The notes under the pieces were generated by a model. That model had not been told where the DNA came from. It saw nothing but the letters and a program-made list of their open reading frames with translations, and searched no databases. This document shows, piece by piece, positions 1 to 6,782 of a DNA stretch of 9,180 nt. Source of the DNA: Microbacteriaceae bacterium (GTDB lineage Bacteria; Actinomycetota; Actinomycetes; Actinomycetales; Microbacteriaceae); the NCBI GenBank assembly GCA_947486475.1, contig CANKTR010000030.1, forward strand, positions 1 to 9,180, given 5' to 3'. The stretch's first letter is position 1. Each line of letters opens with the position of its first letter. The position numbers and the translations under genes are program-made.

Positions 1-470
1 ATGTTGAAGAACAGTTTGACGTTGCTGCCGCCGACGCGGGCGCGGTGCCGGGCGACCTCGCCCACGTTGGTGTCCCACAGCCCGAAGTCCGAAGCATAAA
101 CACCCGTGAAGATCTCGCGAACGTACTGCGCGCCGGTCGCCACAGCCAGGTCGATGGACGCGCGTCCGTCCCACAAGACGTTCACGCCGTAGGGGATTCG
201 GATGTCGGGCAGAAGCCCGCCGATGATTCGCGCCATCGTGATGGCGGTAATGGGTTCGGTCTTGGTCAAGTAAGGGAGGCTGAATTCGTTCGAGATGAGG
301 ATTCCATCCGCTCCACCCGCCTGCAGGGCTTCGAGTTCGCCCTTCGCGCGGTCGATGACGGCGGAGATTCCGGCGTTGGTGTCGAACCCGGGGTCGCCCG
401 GCAGAGCGGCGAGGTGCAACATGGCGATGACGGGCTTCACGGGGAAGACGTCGGTGAGCCAGCTTGTCAT
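1..470 (-). CDS. BtpA/SgcQ family protein, N-terminal part (3' end outside window)
   Basis: The visible 156 codons begin at an ATG (468-470 read on the minus strand), six bases after an AAAGGA ribosome site (477-482), and the frame stays open to the window edge. Residues 12-27 read KPVIAMLHLAALPGDP, the opening signature of the BtpA family. GGADGILISNEF (about 52-63) and GVNVLWDGRASIDLAVATGA (95-114) match its next conserved blocks. Family members are TIM-barrel-like proteins of about 260-270 residues, so roughly 60% is seen. BtpA was linked to photosystem I biogenesis in cyanobacteria, and SgcQ sits in an enterobacterial sugar-PTS operon; the biochemical activity is not settled. No signal peptide or membrane segment is visible, so it is probably cytoplasmic. 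It is divergent from the DeoR-kinase-SDR-ABC locus and shares its promoter region, so I infer a role in the same pathway. Family assignment is strong; function is open. Confidence 0.87.
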   Translation of the reverse strand, partial: MTSWLTDVFPVKPVIAMLHLAALPGDPGFDTNAGISAVIDRAKGELEALQAGGADGILISNEFSLPYLTKTEPITAITMARIIGGLLPDIRIPYGVNVLWDGRASIDLAVATGAQYVREIFTGVYASDFGLWDTNVGEVARHRARVGGSNVKLFFN

Positions 471-494
471 CGGAGGTCCTTTCAGAAGAGTTGC

Positions 495-507
495 GTGCGG
501 TCCGCAC
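495..507. promoter_or_regulatory. 13-bp palindrome in the BtpA-gene leader, candidate operator
   Basis: GTGCGG and CCGCAC form a perfect inverted repeat around a single central T (501). A one-base centre is too tight for an RNA hairpin loop, so a dimeric repressor site is the more natural reading. It lies just downstream of the predicted transcription start of the BtpA-family gene, where a bound repressor would block elongation or initiation. The binding protein cannot be identified from sequence. Confidence 0.4.
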
Positions 508-520
508 ACCACCGTGTTGA

Positions 521-550
521 ATGTTACTACTTCACATTGATTTTCGTCAA
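521..550 (-). promoter_or_regulatory. Predicted promoter of the BtpA-family gene
   Basis: Read on the minus strand, TTGACG (545-550) is followed after 18 bases by TAACAT (521-526), a reasonable sigma-70-type -35/-10 pair. Transcription would start near 514, giving a leader of about 44 bases that carries the AAAGGA ribosome site. An alternative -10, TAGTAA (524-529), would leave only 15 bases of spacer. This is pattern matching only. Confidence 0.5.
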
Positions 551-586
551 GAAGAAGAAAATTTACAGAAACGTGACCATTATGTC

Positions 587-614
587 TTGAAAAAATTACA
601 AAAATCCGTAGTCT
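587..614 (+). promoter_or_regulatory. Predicted promoter of the DeoR-led operon, probably leaderless
   Basis: TTGAAA (587-592) and TAGTCT (609-614, TANNNT type) are separated by 16 bases. The -10 ends seven bases before the ATG at 621, so transcription is expected to begin at or next to the start codon. No Shine-Dalgarno sequence precedes this ATG, which fits a leaderless mRNA as is common in actinobacteria. Two similar 9-mers, TTACAGAAA (563-571) and TTACAAAAA (596-604), lie around the -35; the second falls in the spacer. Confidence 0.55.
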
Positions 615-620
615 ATTGCT

Positions 621-1439
621 ATGGGAGCACAGAGTCGTCGGGACCTAATCGAGTCACTGGTGACCTCCCATGGCGAAATCGACTTTGCGTCGCTCGCCAC
701 CGAATTCGGCGTTTCTGAGATGACCATCCGTCGCGACGTCGACGCCCTTGAGAACAAGGGCGTCCTTCGTCGCGTTGTGGGCGGCGCAATCTCGCTCGCC
801 GGGAAATCCGCCGAACCGTCGTTCAAAGACCGGTCGACCGCAGCGACCCTCGCCAAGATGCGCATAGCCGAAGCCACCGCCGGCTTGCTCGTCCCCAACG
901 AAACCGTTATTATCGACAGCGGCAGCACCGCGCTCGAAGTCGCCCGGGCTATCAAGGGGCGCGGGCTCGGACTCACTGTCATTACGCCCAGCATTCAGGT
1001 CGCCGTCGAACTGGCGGACGAAGAAGAGACCACCGTCATCCTCACCGGGGGATTGGTTCGCCCCGGTGAACTCAGCCTCATCGGGTTCGAAACCGAACAG
1101 GCGTTCGCCCGCTACAACTGTGACACGTTCATTATGGGCGTCGCCGGTGTTGACGCCGACCGCGGTGTGACCGACTATCACCGTGACGAGAGCGAGGTCA
1201 AGCACGCCGCTCTGAAGGTGTCCGACCGGGTCATCGTGGTCGCCGACACGTCCAAGCTCGGCCGCGTCCAACTCGTCAACATCGCCGACACCGCACAGAT
1301 TGACGTTCTCGTGACGGACGCCGACGACAGCAACGCCGCCGTGTCCGCCGCCCGCGCGTTGGGCGTCGACGTCATTTGTGTCCCGGTTCCCGCCGCCGCC
1401 GTATCCGCCGTATCCGCCGTCACCGAGCGCGCCTCATGA
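621..1439 (+). CDS. DeoR/GlpR-family transcriptional regulator of the carbohydrate operon
   Basis: This 272-residue protein has the DeoR-family architecture. An N-terminal winged helix-turn-helix (about 5-57) contains the recognition segment SEMTIRRDVDALENKGVLRR (32-51). The C-terminal sugar-phosphate sensor domain has the phosphate-binding-like loop DSGSTA (99-104), LTGGLVRPGELSLIG (141-155) and the ADTSKLGR block (208-215). Members are usually repressors released by a phosphorylated sugar. The ATG at 621 is preferred because the HTH begins directly after it and a -10 box sits at leaderless distance. Its stop overlaps the kinase start (ATGA, 1436-1439), so regulator and kinase are translationally coupled and it probably autoregulates. 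The tail after about residue 253 is a low-complexity Ala/Val/Ser extension that includes a 9-bp tandem repeat. The inducer is unknown; the kinase product is the natural guess. Confidence 0.93.
   Translation: MGAQSRRDLIESLVTSHGEIDFASLATEFGVSEMTIRRDVDALENKGVLRRVVGGAISLAGKSAEPSFKDRSTAATLAKMRIAEATAGLLVPNETVIIDSGSTALEVARAIKGRGLGLTVITPSIQVAVELADEEETTVILTGGLVRPGELSLIGFETEQAFARYNCDTFIMGVAGVDADRGVTDYHRDESEVKHAALKVSDRVIVVADTSKLGRVQLVNIADTAQIDVLVTDADDSNAAVSAARALGVDVICVPVPAAAVSAVSAVTERAS
1401..1418 (+). repeat. 9-bp tandem duplication in the regulator's 3' end
   Basis: GTATCCGCC occurs twice in tandem (1401-1409 and 1410-1418), preceded by a run of GCC triplets and followed by the related GTCACCGAG. It encodes Val-Ser-Ala units in the protein tail. 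The unit is a multiple of three, so slippage would alter tail length without breaking the frame. Confidence 0.75.
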
Positions 1440-2920
1440 GCGATTACACGATCGGCGTCGACATCGGCACGACGGGTACGAAAGTCGCACTCCTGCACAA
1501 CGAGCGCGGAATCGTCGCGATTGCCTCGCGCAACACCACACTCCATTCCGATCGACCCGGGTTCGCCGAGGCGGACACCGATCAGTGGCTCACCAACGTC
1601 GTCGAGTGCATCCGCGAGGTTGTCACGACGTCGGGCGTCGATGCCACGGACATCGGTGCGGTTTCGGCCGCGGGCATGGTCCCCGCCGTCATTTTCCTCG
1701 ACGCCGACCGTCGACCGTTGCGCCGCGCCATTCTGCAGAACGACGCCCGAGCAGTCAACGAGATCGTCGAACTCAAGGACACGCTGAGCGGCACGGACCT
1801 CGTCACGTTGACCGGGTCCGCCATGACCCAGCAATCGGTCGCCCCCAAGATCCTCTGGATTCAGCGCAACGAACCTGACGTCTGGGCCAAGACCGCACAC
1901 ATCATGGGCTCGTACGACTGGATCCTTGTCGCCCTCGGCGCCGATCTTCACATCGAATGGAATTGGGCGCTCGAATCGGGCCTGTACACGCTCGACCAAC
2001 AGCCGTTCGCGACCGTCCTCGACTCCGTGAGCCTCGACCGCGCCACACTGCCACCCGTCCGCACCTCGTCCGAACGAGTCGGTGCAATCTCTGCGGCGAT
2101 GGCCGAGCGCACATCCCTGTCACCCGACACCGCACTGGTCGTCGGCGGCGCCGACCACGTCATCTCGGCGTTTTCGGCCGGTGTCGAACGCGAAGGCGAC
2201 GCTCTCGTCAAACTCGGCGGAGCCGGCGACATTCTCGCCGCGAGCGACACACCGTTCGTGGACGAACGCCTTTACCTCGACGCGCACCCCATCCCTGGTC
2301 GTTGGCTGCCGAACGGATGCATGGCGACGAGCGGCAGCCTGATTCGCTGGTACCAGTCGCTCATTGGCGGAACCGACCTCGCGACGCTGGACACCGAGGC
2401 GACCGACAGACCCGCGGCCGACATCCTGTGCCTGCCGTATTTCCTGGGGGAGAAGAGCCCGCTCAACGACCCGAACGTGCGGGGGACGTTCGCGGGGCTG
2501 CACCTCGGTCACACCCGCGCCGACCTGTACCGATCAGTTCTCGAATCCATCGCGTTCGGGTTCCGTCACCACGTCGAGGTGTTCGCCGAACGCGGAATTA
2601 CGTTGTCGCGAGTGATGGTGACGAACGGCGGAAGCAAGTCGACGCTGTGGAAACAGATTCACAGCGAGGTGCTCGGTGTCGAATTGCACCCCGTCATTGA
2701 CCACCCCGGAGCGTCGCTGGGCGCAGCGGTTATCGCCGCGATCGGTATCGGGTCGCTGTCCGGCTGGGAGGACTCCAAGCGATTTCTCGCCCTCGACGAT
2801 GCCGTCCAACCGGACAAAACCAAGGTCGTGACCTATAACGACGCTTACGCCGAGTGGCGCGCGCTCGGTGCGGCCGTCACCCCCATCTCGCATTCGATCG
2901 CAAGGAGAACCGCCTCATGA
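1436..2920 (+). CDS. FGGY-family carbohydrate kinase, substrate unknown
   Basis: This 494-residue protein is a cytoplasmic ATP-dependent sugar kinase of the FGGY family, at its usual length of about 480-520. The N-terminal phosphate loop is VDIGTTGTKVAL (8-19). The probable catalytic base is D240 in GGADHVISAFSAG. The C-terminal domain has YFLGEKSPLNDP (335-346) and the signature around NGGSKSTLWKQIHSEVLG (397-414), followed by GASLGAAV. I chose the ATG at 1436, within the ATGA overlap with the regulator, because the phosphate loop starts right after it; an in-frame start at 1376 would add a basic nonsense-like segment. No Shine-Dalgarno is evident, so translation probably relies on coupling. 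Where classical xylulokinases have a GQMHG substrate loop, this protein has AAGMVPA (78-84), so D-xylulose is not a safe assignment. With the downstream dehydrogenase it probably phosphorylates a ketose. Confidence 0.92.
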   Translation: MSDYTIGVDIGTTGTKVALLHNERGIVAIASRNTTLHSDRPGFAEADTDQWLTNVVECIREVVTTSGVDATDIGAVSAAGMVPAVIFLDADRRPLRRAILQNDARAVNEIVELKDTLSGTDLVTLTGSAMTQQSVAPKILWIQRNEPDVWAKTAHIMGSYDWILVALGADLHIEWNWALESGLYTLDQQPFATVLDSVSLDRATLPPVRTSSERVGAISAAMAERTSLSPDTALVVGGADHVISAFSAGVEREGDALVKLGGAGDILAASDTPFVDERLYLDAHPIPGRWLPNGCMATSGSLIRWYQSLIGGTDLATLDTEATDRPAADILCLPYFLGEKSPLNDPNVRGTFAGLHLGHTRADLYRSVLESIAFGFRHHVEVFAERGITLSRVMVTNGGSKSTLWKQIHSEVLGVELHPVIDHPGASLGAAVIAAIGIGSLSGWEDSKRFLALDDAVQPDKTKVVTYNDAYAEWRALGAAVTPISHSIARRTAS

Positions 2921-3690
2921 TGAAAACTGTTGTGGTGACGGGCGCGGGCTCGGGGATCGGACAGACGATTGCCACGGTTCTTGCCGAACGCGGCTGGCGG
3001 GTTGTCGTGACCGACATCAATGTCGATGCGGCGAAGGCGGCGAGCGAGAAACTCAGCTCCGCAGGCGGACAAGCCCACGAATTCGCCCGACTCAACGTGA
3101 GTGACCCCGACGAAGCCGCGACCGTCGCGAACGACATCGCCGACCGAATCGGGCTGCACGCCTGGGTCAGCAACGCCGGAATTTCGTTCATGGAGAAGTT
3201 CCTCGACATGCCTATCGACAAAGTCACCAAAACCTTCGAGGTCAACCTGCTTGGCGCCTACGTCTGCGGCCAAGCCGCGGCGCGCGCAATGGTGCGAACC
3301 GGTGTCGAGGGCACGATCGTCAACACCGCGTCGATGGCGGGCAAACAGGGACGTGTTCCCTACCTCGCCGATTACGTCGCCTCTAAATTCGGTGTCGTCG
3401 GATTGACCCAGGCGATGGCGTTCGAGTTGGCGGAACACCAGATCACCGTCAACGCCGTGTGCCCCGGGTTCGTCGACACCCCGATGCAGGAACGCGAGTT
3501 GGCGTGGGAGGCGAGCCTGCGCGGCATCACCCCCGACGACGTCAAGCAGGGCTGGATTGCCGACACGCCCCTGGGTCGACTGCAACAGCCGAAGGATGTC
3601 GCCGGAGTCGTGGCGTTCCTCCTCTCGGACGACGCCCGATTCATGACCGGCGAGTCCATCGCCGTCAACGGCGGCGCCTACATGGACTAA
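2917..3690 (+). CDS. SDR-family NAD-dependent oxidoreductase, probable polyol or sugar dehydrogenase
   Basis: This is a classical short-chain dehydrogenase/reductase of 257 residues. The cofactor motif TGAGSGIG spans 8-15. An acidic residue at the end of the second strand (D33) predicts NAD rather than NADP. SNAG is at 85-88, and the catalytic residues are N110, S139, Y153 and K157 (YVASK). The C-terminal block MTGESIAVNGG (243-253) is typical. The start is the ATG at 2917, nine bases after AAGGAG (2902-2907); it overlaps the kinase stop as ATGA. A second in-frame ATG follows at once (2920). Its place between an FGGY kinase and a sugar ABC transporter suggests that it oxidises an imported polyol to the ketose used by the kinase, or the reverse. 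SDR substrate specificity cannot be read from sequence. Confidence 0.92.
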   Translation: MMKTVVVTGAGSGIGQTIATVLAERGWRVVVTDINVDAAKAASEKLSSAGGQAHEFARLNVSDPDEAATVANDIADRIGLHAWVSNAGISFMEKFLDMPIDKVTKTFEVNLLGAYVCGQAAARAMVRTGVEGTIVNTASMAGKQGRVPYLADYVASKFGVVGLTQAMAFELAEHQITVNAVCPGFVDTPMQERELAWEASLRGITPDDVKQGWIADTPLGRLQQPKDVAGVVAFLLSDDARFMTGESIAVNGGAYMD

Positions 3691-3760
3691 CCGTCCACAG
3701 ATTTCCATCACCGACATATCAACTAAATAAATCACCACCAACAAGGAAAGGAAGGCAATC

Positions 3761-5050
3761 ATGTCTTTCACCACCAAAGCGGGACGGCTCCTCGCCGGAC
3801 TCGCGGCACTCAGCCTGAGCGCAGTTGCTCTGGCCGGGTGTGCACCGGGTACCACCACCGCCGGGACGGGCAACATCGACCCGGCGAGCACGTCAGGAAC
3901 AGTTCGTATCCTCATGGAGGACGTTCCCGACAGCGACATCGTCCTTTCGCTCTTGCCCGACTTCAACGCGGTCTACCCCGACGTTGACGTGCAGATCGAA
4001 AAGCTCCCCTACGACCAGATGAAGGACAAACTAGTTGCCTCGTTCCAGTCACCCGAGCCTGCCTATGACCTCATCGTCATTGACAACTCGTGGGTGAACG
4101 ACTTCGTCGCCGCCGGCTTCGTCTCTCCGATGGATGCTCAGATCGACGCCGTCGCCGACTACGACGCGGGCGACTTCTTCTCGTCGCTGACCGACATCAC
4201 CACGGTCGACGGAGTCCGTTACGGCGTGCCGTTCTACAACTACGCACTCGGATACATCTACAACACGGACATGGTGTCCGCCGAAGAGGTTCCGACGTCG
4301 TTGGACGAACTCGTGTCGTTCTCGGCATCCCTCACCAAGCCCGACCGGGCCGGTCTGGCGATGCAGCCACAGACGGGCTACAAAATCATGGAGGAGTGGA
4401 CCAACTTCCTTTACTCCGCCGGTGGTTCGATCTATGGCGCGGACGGCAAGGCCAACCTGAACACCCCGGAAGCCAAAGCGGCTCTCGAGGCGTACATCGA
4501 GCTCTACAACAACTCGGCACCGAAGAACAGCCTCAACTGGGCCTTCGATGACGCGTTCCGTTCGGTTTCGAGCGGTGGAGCAGCGGCCATGGTTTCCTAC
4601 AACTGGAACCTCGCCGCGCTGAACCAGCCCGATTCGGGTCCGTACGCGGGCAAGTTCAAGCTCGCTGTGATGCCCGGCGGCAAGTCCGCACTTGGTTCGT
4701 GGACATGGGCGTTGCCCGTGAACTCGGCTGCTCCGGACGCTGCATGGGCATTCACCGCATGGCTCACGTCCAAAGAGGTTGACGTCCAGCGCGTCATCCT
4801 CGGTGGCGCTGCCATCCGCGAAAGCTCGATGACGGACCCCGCAGTTCTCAGCGAAGGTTTCGGCGCTGACTACTACGCGGCAGTCACGGAAATCTTGGCG
4901 AGCGCAGCCCCTCTCACCCAGGGACTGATGGGCGACGAGATGATCACGGCGGTCGGTGAAGCACTGAACGCCGCGGTATCTGGCACGATGACGGTGGACG
5001 AAGCGTTGGCTCAGGCTAACGACGCCATCAACACGATCCAAAGCCGCTAG
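3761..5050 (+). CDS. Extracellular solute-binding lipoprotein of a carbohydrate ABC transporter (SBP family 1)
   Basis: This 429-residue protein starts with a lipoprotein signal: basic n-region, hydrophobic stretch from about residue 10, and lipobox L24-A-G-C27. The mature protein should be anchored outside the membrane through C27. The remainder resembles the family 1 (MalE/UgpB-like) sugar-binding proteins. YDLIVIDNSWVNDFVAAGF (102-120), YGVPFYNYALGYIYNTDM (154-171), GGAAAMVSYNW (272-282) and GSWTWALP (312-319) are the usual conserved blocks. Tryptophans such as W111, W282, W314 and W316 are candidates for stacking against a sugar. The ATG at 3761 follows AAAGGA (3747-3752) at good spacing. 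A 70-base AT-rich gap separates it from the SDR gene, with no terminator hairpin, so it is probably in the same transcript. The ligand is unknown; a polyol or monosaccharide fits the neighbours. Confidence 0.95.
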   Translation: MSFTTKAGRLLAGLAALSLSAVALAGCAPGTTTAGTGNIDPASTSGTVRILMEDVPDSDIVLSLLPDFNAVYPDVDVQIEKLPYDQMKDKLVASFQSPEPAYDLIVIDNSWVNDFVAAGFVSPMDAQIDAVADYDAGDFFSSLTDITTVDGVRYGVPFYNYALGYIYNTDMVSAEEVPTSLDELVSFSASLTKPDRAGLAMQPQTGYKIMEEWTNFLYSAGGSIYGADGKANLNTPEAKAALEAYIELYNNSAPKNSLNWAFDDAFRSVSSGGAAAMVSYNWNLAALNQPDSGPYAGKFKLAVMPGGKSALGSWTWALPVNSAAPDAAWAFTAWLTSKEVDVQRVILGGAAIRESSMTDPAVLSEGFGADYYAAVTEILASAAPLTQGLMGDEMITAVGEALNAAVSGTMTVDEALAQANDAINTIQSR

Positions 5051-5103
5051 TTAGCAACCGAACCCACCGCAACAGTCGATCGTCAGAAGAAAAGGAGCCC
5101 GTC

Positions 5104-5955
5104 GTGAAGTTTCAGAACGCGATGATGGCCCCGCTTCTCTCGATCATGGCTGTTGCGGTGGGTTTCCCTCTTCTCTATAGCTTTTGGCTCGGATTCACGA
5201 GTTATCAACTCGTCAGCGGTGGTGTCGCCGACTTCGTCGGGCTCGACAACTACATTCGCGTCCTGACCGATCGTGAATACTGGGCGTCGATGTCCGCGAC
5301 TGCGACCTACGTCTTTCTCTCGGTTACCTTCGAACTCATCATCGGGCTGACCCTGGCGCTCGCCCTGCAGAGCCAAAAGTGGTTCAAGAACTTCACCCGC
5401 TCGTTCCTGCTCGCGCCGATGTTCATCACGCCGATCGCGGTCGGGCTCATGTTCCGCTTCTTCCTCAACGACCAACTCGGTGCGATTCCCTATTACCTCG
5501 ACCAGGTCGGGCTGTCCTACGACTTCTTCGGTTCGGGCAGGGCGCTTGTAAGCCTCGCGTTCATCGACGTGTGGCAGTGGACGCCGTTCATGGTGCTGCT
5601 GTTGTTGGCGGGGCTCGAATCGATTCCGAAACAGCCCATCGAAGCCGCGCGCGTCGACGGCGCGAACCGGTTCTACATCTTCCGTCGCGTCACCCTGCCG
5701 ATGCTGTCGCCGATTCTTGTCGTCGCGGTTCTGCTGCGCGGGCTCGACGCCCTGAAGGTTTTCGAATACGTCTATGCCACCACGCGCGGTGGCCCCGGAA
5801 TCGAAACGAAGACCATCCAGTACCTGACCTACCAAACCGGTATTTCCTATTTCCGCCTCGCCGAAGCGAGTGCGATGGCGTTCATCCTGCTTCTCATCGT
5901 TATGGGAGTCATCGTTCTGCTGTTCCGCCGCCTCGAGCGGGTGAACATCCGATGA
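5104..5955 (+). CDS. Carbohydrate ABC transporter permease, MalF/UgpA type
   Basis: This 283-residue integral membrane protein has about six hydrophobic segments (roughly 9-29, 66-88, 100-121, 148-170, 203-219 and 257-275). Its cytoplasmic EAA loop, IEAARVDGANRFYIFRRVTL (179-198), docks onto the ATPase. The block FVGLDNYIRVL (44-54) is characteristic of the MalF/UgpA/LacF half of sugar importers. The start is GTG at 5104, six bases after AAAGGAG (5091-5097). The 53-base gap from the binding-protein gene has no clear terminator. The stop overlaps the next permease start as ATGA (5952-5955), consistent with the two subunits being made in equal amounts as a heterodimer. Confidence 0.95.
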   Translation: MKFQNAMMAPLLSIMAVAVGFPLLYSFWLGFTSYQLVSGGVADFVGLDNYIRVLTDREYWASMSATATYVFLSVTFELIIGLTLALALQSQKWFKNFTRSFLLAPMFITPIAVGLMFRFFLNDQLGAIPYYLDQVGLSYDFFGSGRALVSLAFIDVWQWTPFMVLLLLAGLESIPKQPIEAARVDGANRFYIFRRVTLPMLSPILVVAVLLRGLDALKVFEYVYATTRGGPGIETKTIQYLTYQTGISYFRLAEASAMAFILLLIVMGVIVLLFRRLERVNIR

Positions 5956-6767
5956 AACGGTTTACTACTTTTGACGCATCGCGAATGATTCTGCTGACGC
6001 TCGCGGTCGTCGCTGTCGCGTTGCCGCTGTTGTGGGTGGCACTCGCGAGTTTCAAGACCCCCGCCGACCTCAATCAGCCGGGCCTCATCTGGTTCACGCC
6101 GACGATGTCCAACTGGACCGAGGTATTGGGGTCCGATCTGTTCGCCGCCGTTGGCCGCAGCGTGTTCGTCGCCACGGTCACCGTCGCCATCGCGGTCGTC
6201 GTAGGGTCGATGGGCGCGTATTCCATCGCCCGTTTCCAAACCGGCGGATCGCTGTCCCGATTCGGCATCCTCGCGTCGCAGGTGTTGCCGCCCGCGGTAC
6301 TCGTCTTCCCGTTCCTCAGCGTCGCCTACATGTTGCGCCTCAACGGAACGCTTGTGCCCGTCATCTTCTCGCACCTCAGTTTTGTTGTCCCGGTCGTGAC
6401 CTGGTTCCTCATCGGATTCTTTGCGGCGGTGCCGAAAGAAATAGAGGAACAGGCCCGGGTCGACGGGTTCGGGCGATTCGAAACCTTCCGCTTGGTCGTC
6501 CTTCCGCAGGTCCTTCCGGGAATCGGAGCCGCCGCCATTTTCGGCTTCACACTGTCGTGGAACGACATGTTTTACGGGCTCATTTTGTCGCCCGCCAACT
6601 CGACGATTTTGCCCGTGGCGATTGCAGGTTTCAACACCTTCCGCGGCGTCGAGCTGGGGCCGATGTCGGCGGCGATCGTCATCGCCATCGTCCCGGTGGT
6701 TATCGCAAGTTTCTTCGTGCAAAAGCGACTGGTTCAGGGAATCAGTGGCGGAGCCGTCAAGGGATAA
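5952..6767 (+). CDS. Carbohydrate ABC transporter permease, MalG/UgpE type
   Basis: This 271-residue membrane protein is the second permease of the importer. The first membrane segment spans about 12-33, and further segments follow near 68-90, 104-126, 135-158, 187-204 and 238-256. SFKTPADL (33-40) follows the first segment, as is usual for this half. The EAA loop is IEEQARVDGFGRFETFRLVV (164-183), and LSWNDMFYGLIL (201-212) matches the conserved 'W-N-F' segment of MalG-like proteins. The start is the ATG at 5952, four bases inside the upstream permease gene. Much longer upstream extensions in this frame are only the shadow of the first permease. The gap to the ATPase gene is 15 bases. Confidence 0.95.
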   Translation: MKRFTTFDASRMILLTLAVVAVALPLLWVALASFKTPADLNQPGLIWFTPTMSNWTEVLGSDLFAAVGRSVFVATVTVAIAVVVGSMGAYSIARFQTGGSLSRFGILASQVLPPAVLVFPFLSVAYMLRLNGTLVPVIFSHLSFVVPVVTWFLIGFFAAVPKEIEEQARVDGFGRFETFRLVVLPQVLPGIGAAAIFGFTLSWNDMFYGLILSPANSTILPVAIAGFNTFRGVELGPMSAAIVIAIVPVVIASFFVQKRLVQGISGGAVKG

Positions 6768-6782
6768 GGACAGGAACAGAAA

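Noticed and set aside
45..590. Plus-strand open frame over the BtpA-family gene
   Set aside because: It is antisense to a clear BtpA-family reading frame and ends in a Lys-rich translation of the AT-rich promoter spacer.
1376..1435. Upstream in-frame start extending the kinase by 20 residues
   Set aside because: The extra segment is Arg/Pro-rich, lies in the regulator gene's repetitive 3' end and precedes the normal family start; ATG 1436 fits the phosphate loop and the ATGA overlap.
2854..2916. Upstream in-frame start extending the SDR by 21 residues
   Set aside because: It would overlap the kinase C-terminus; AAGGAG at 2902-2907 and the immediate start of the Rossmann motif support ATG 2917.
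3691..3760. Possible internal promoter before the binding-protein gene (TTTCCA 3702-3707, TAAATA 3724-3729, 16-base spacer)
   Set aside because: Both hexamers match the consensus poorly and the segment is simply AT-rich; only the ribosome site before 3761 is convincing.
2845..3966. Long minus-strand open frame (373 codons)
   Set aside because: It is antisense to the SDR and the start of the binding-protein gene and contains no recognisable motifs; codon-position bias explains it.
5051..5103. Terminator between the binding protein and the first permease
   Set aside because: No stem longer than the trivial CGATCG is present and no T-run follows, so read-through in one operon is more likely.
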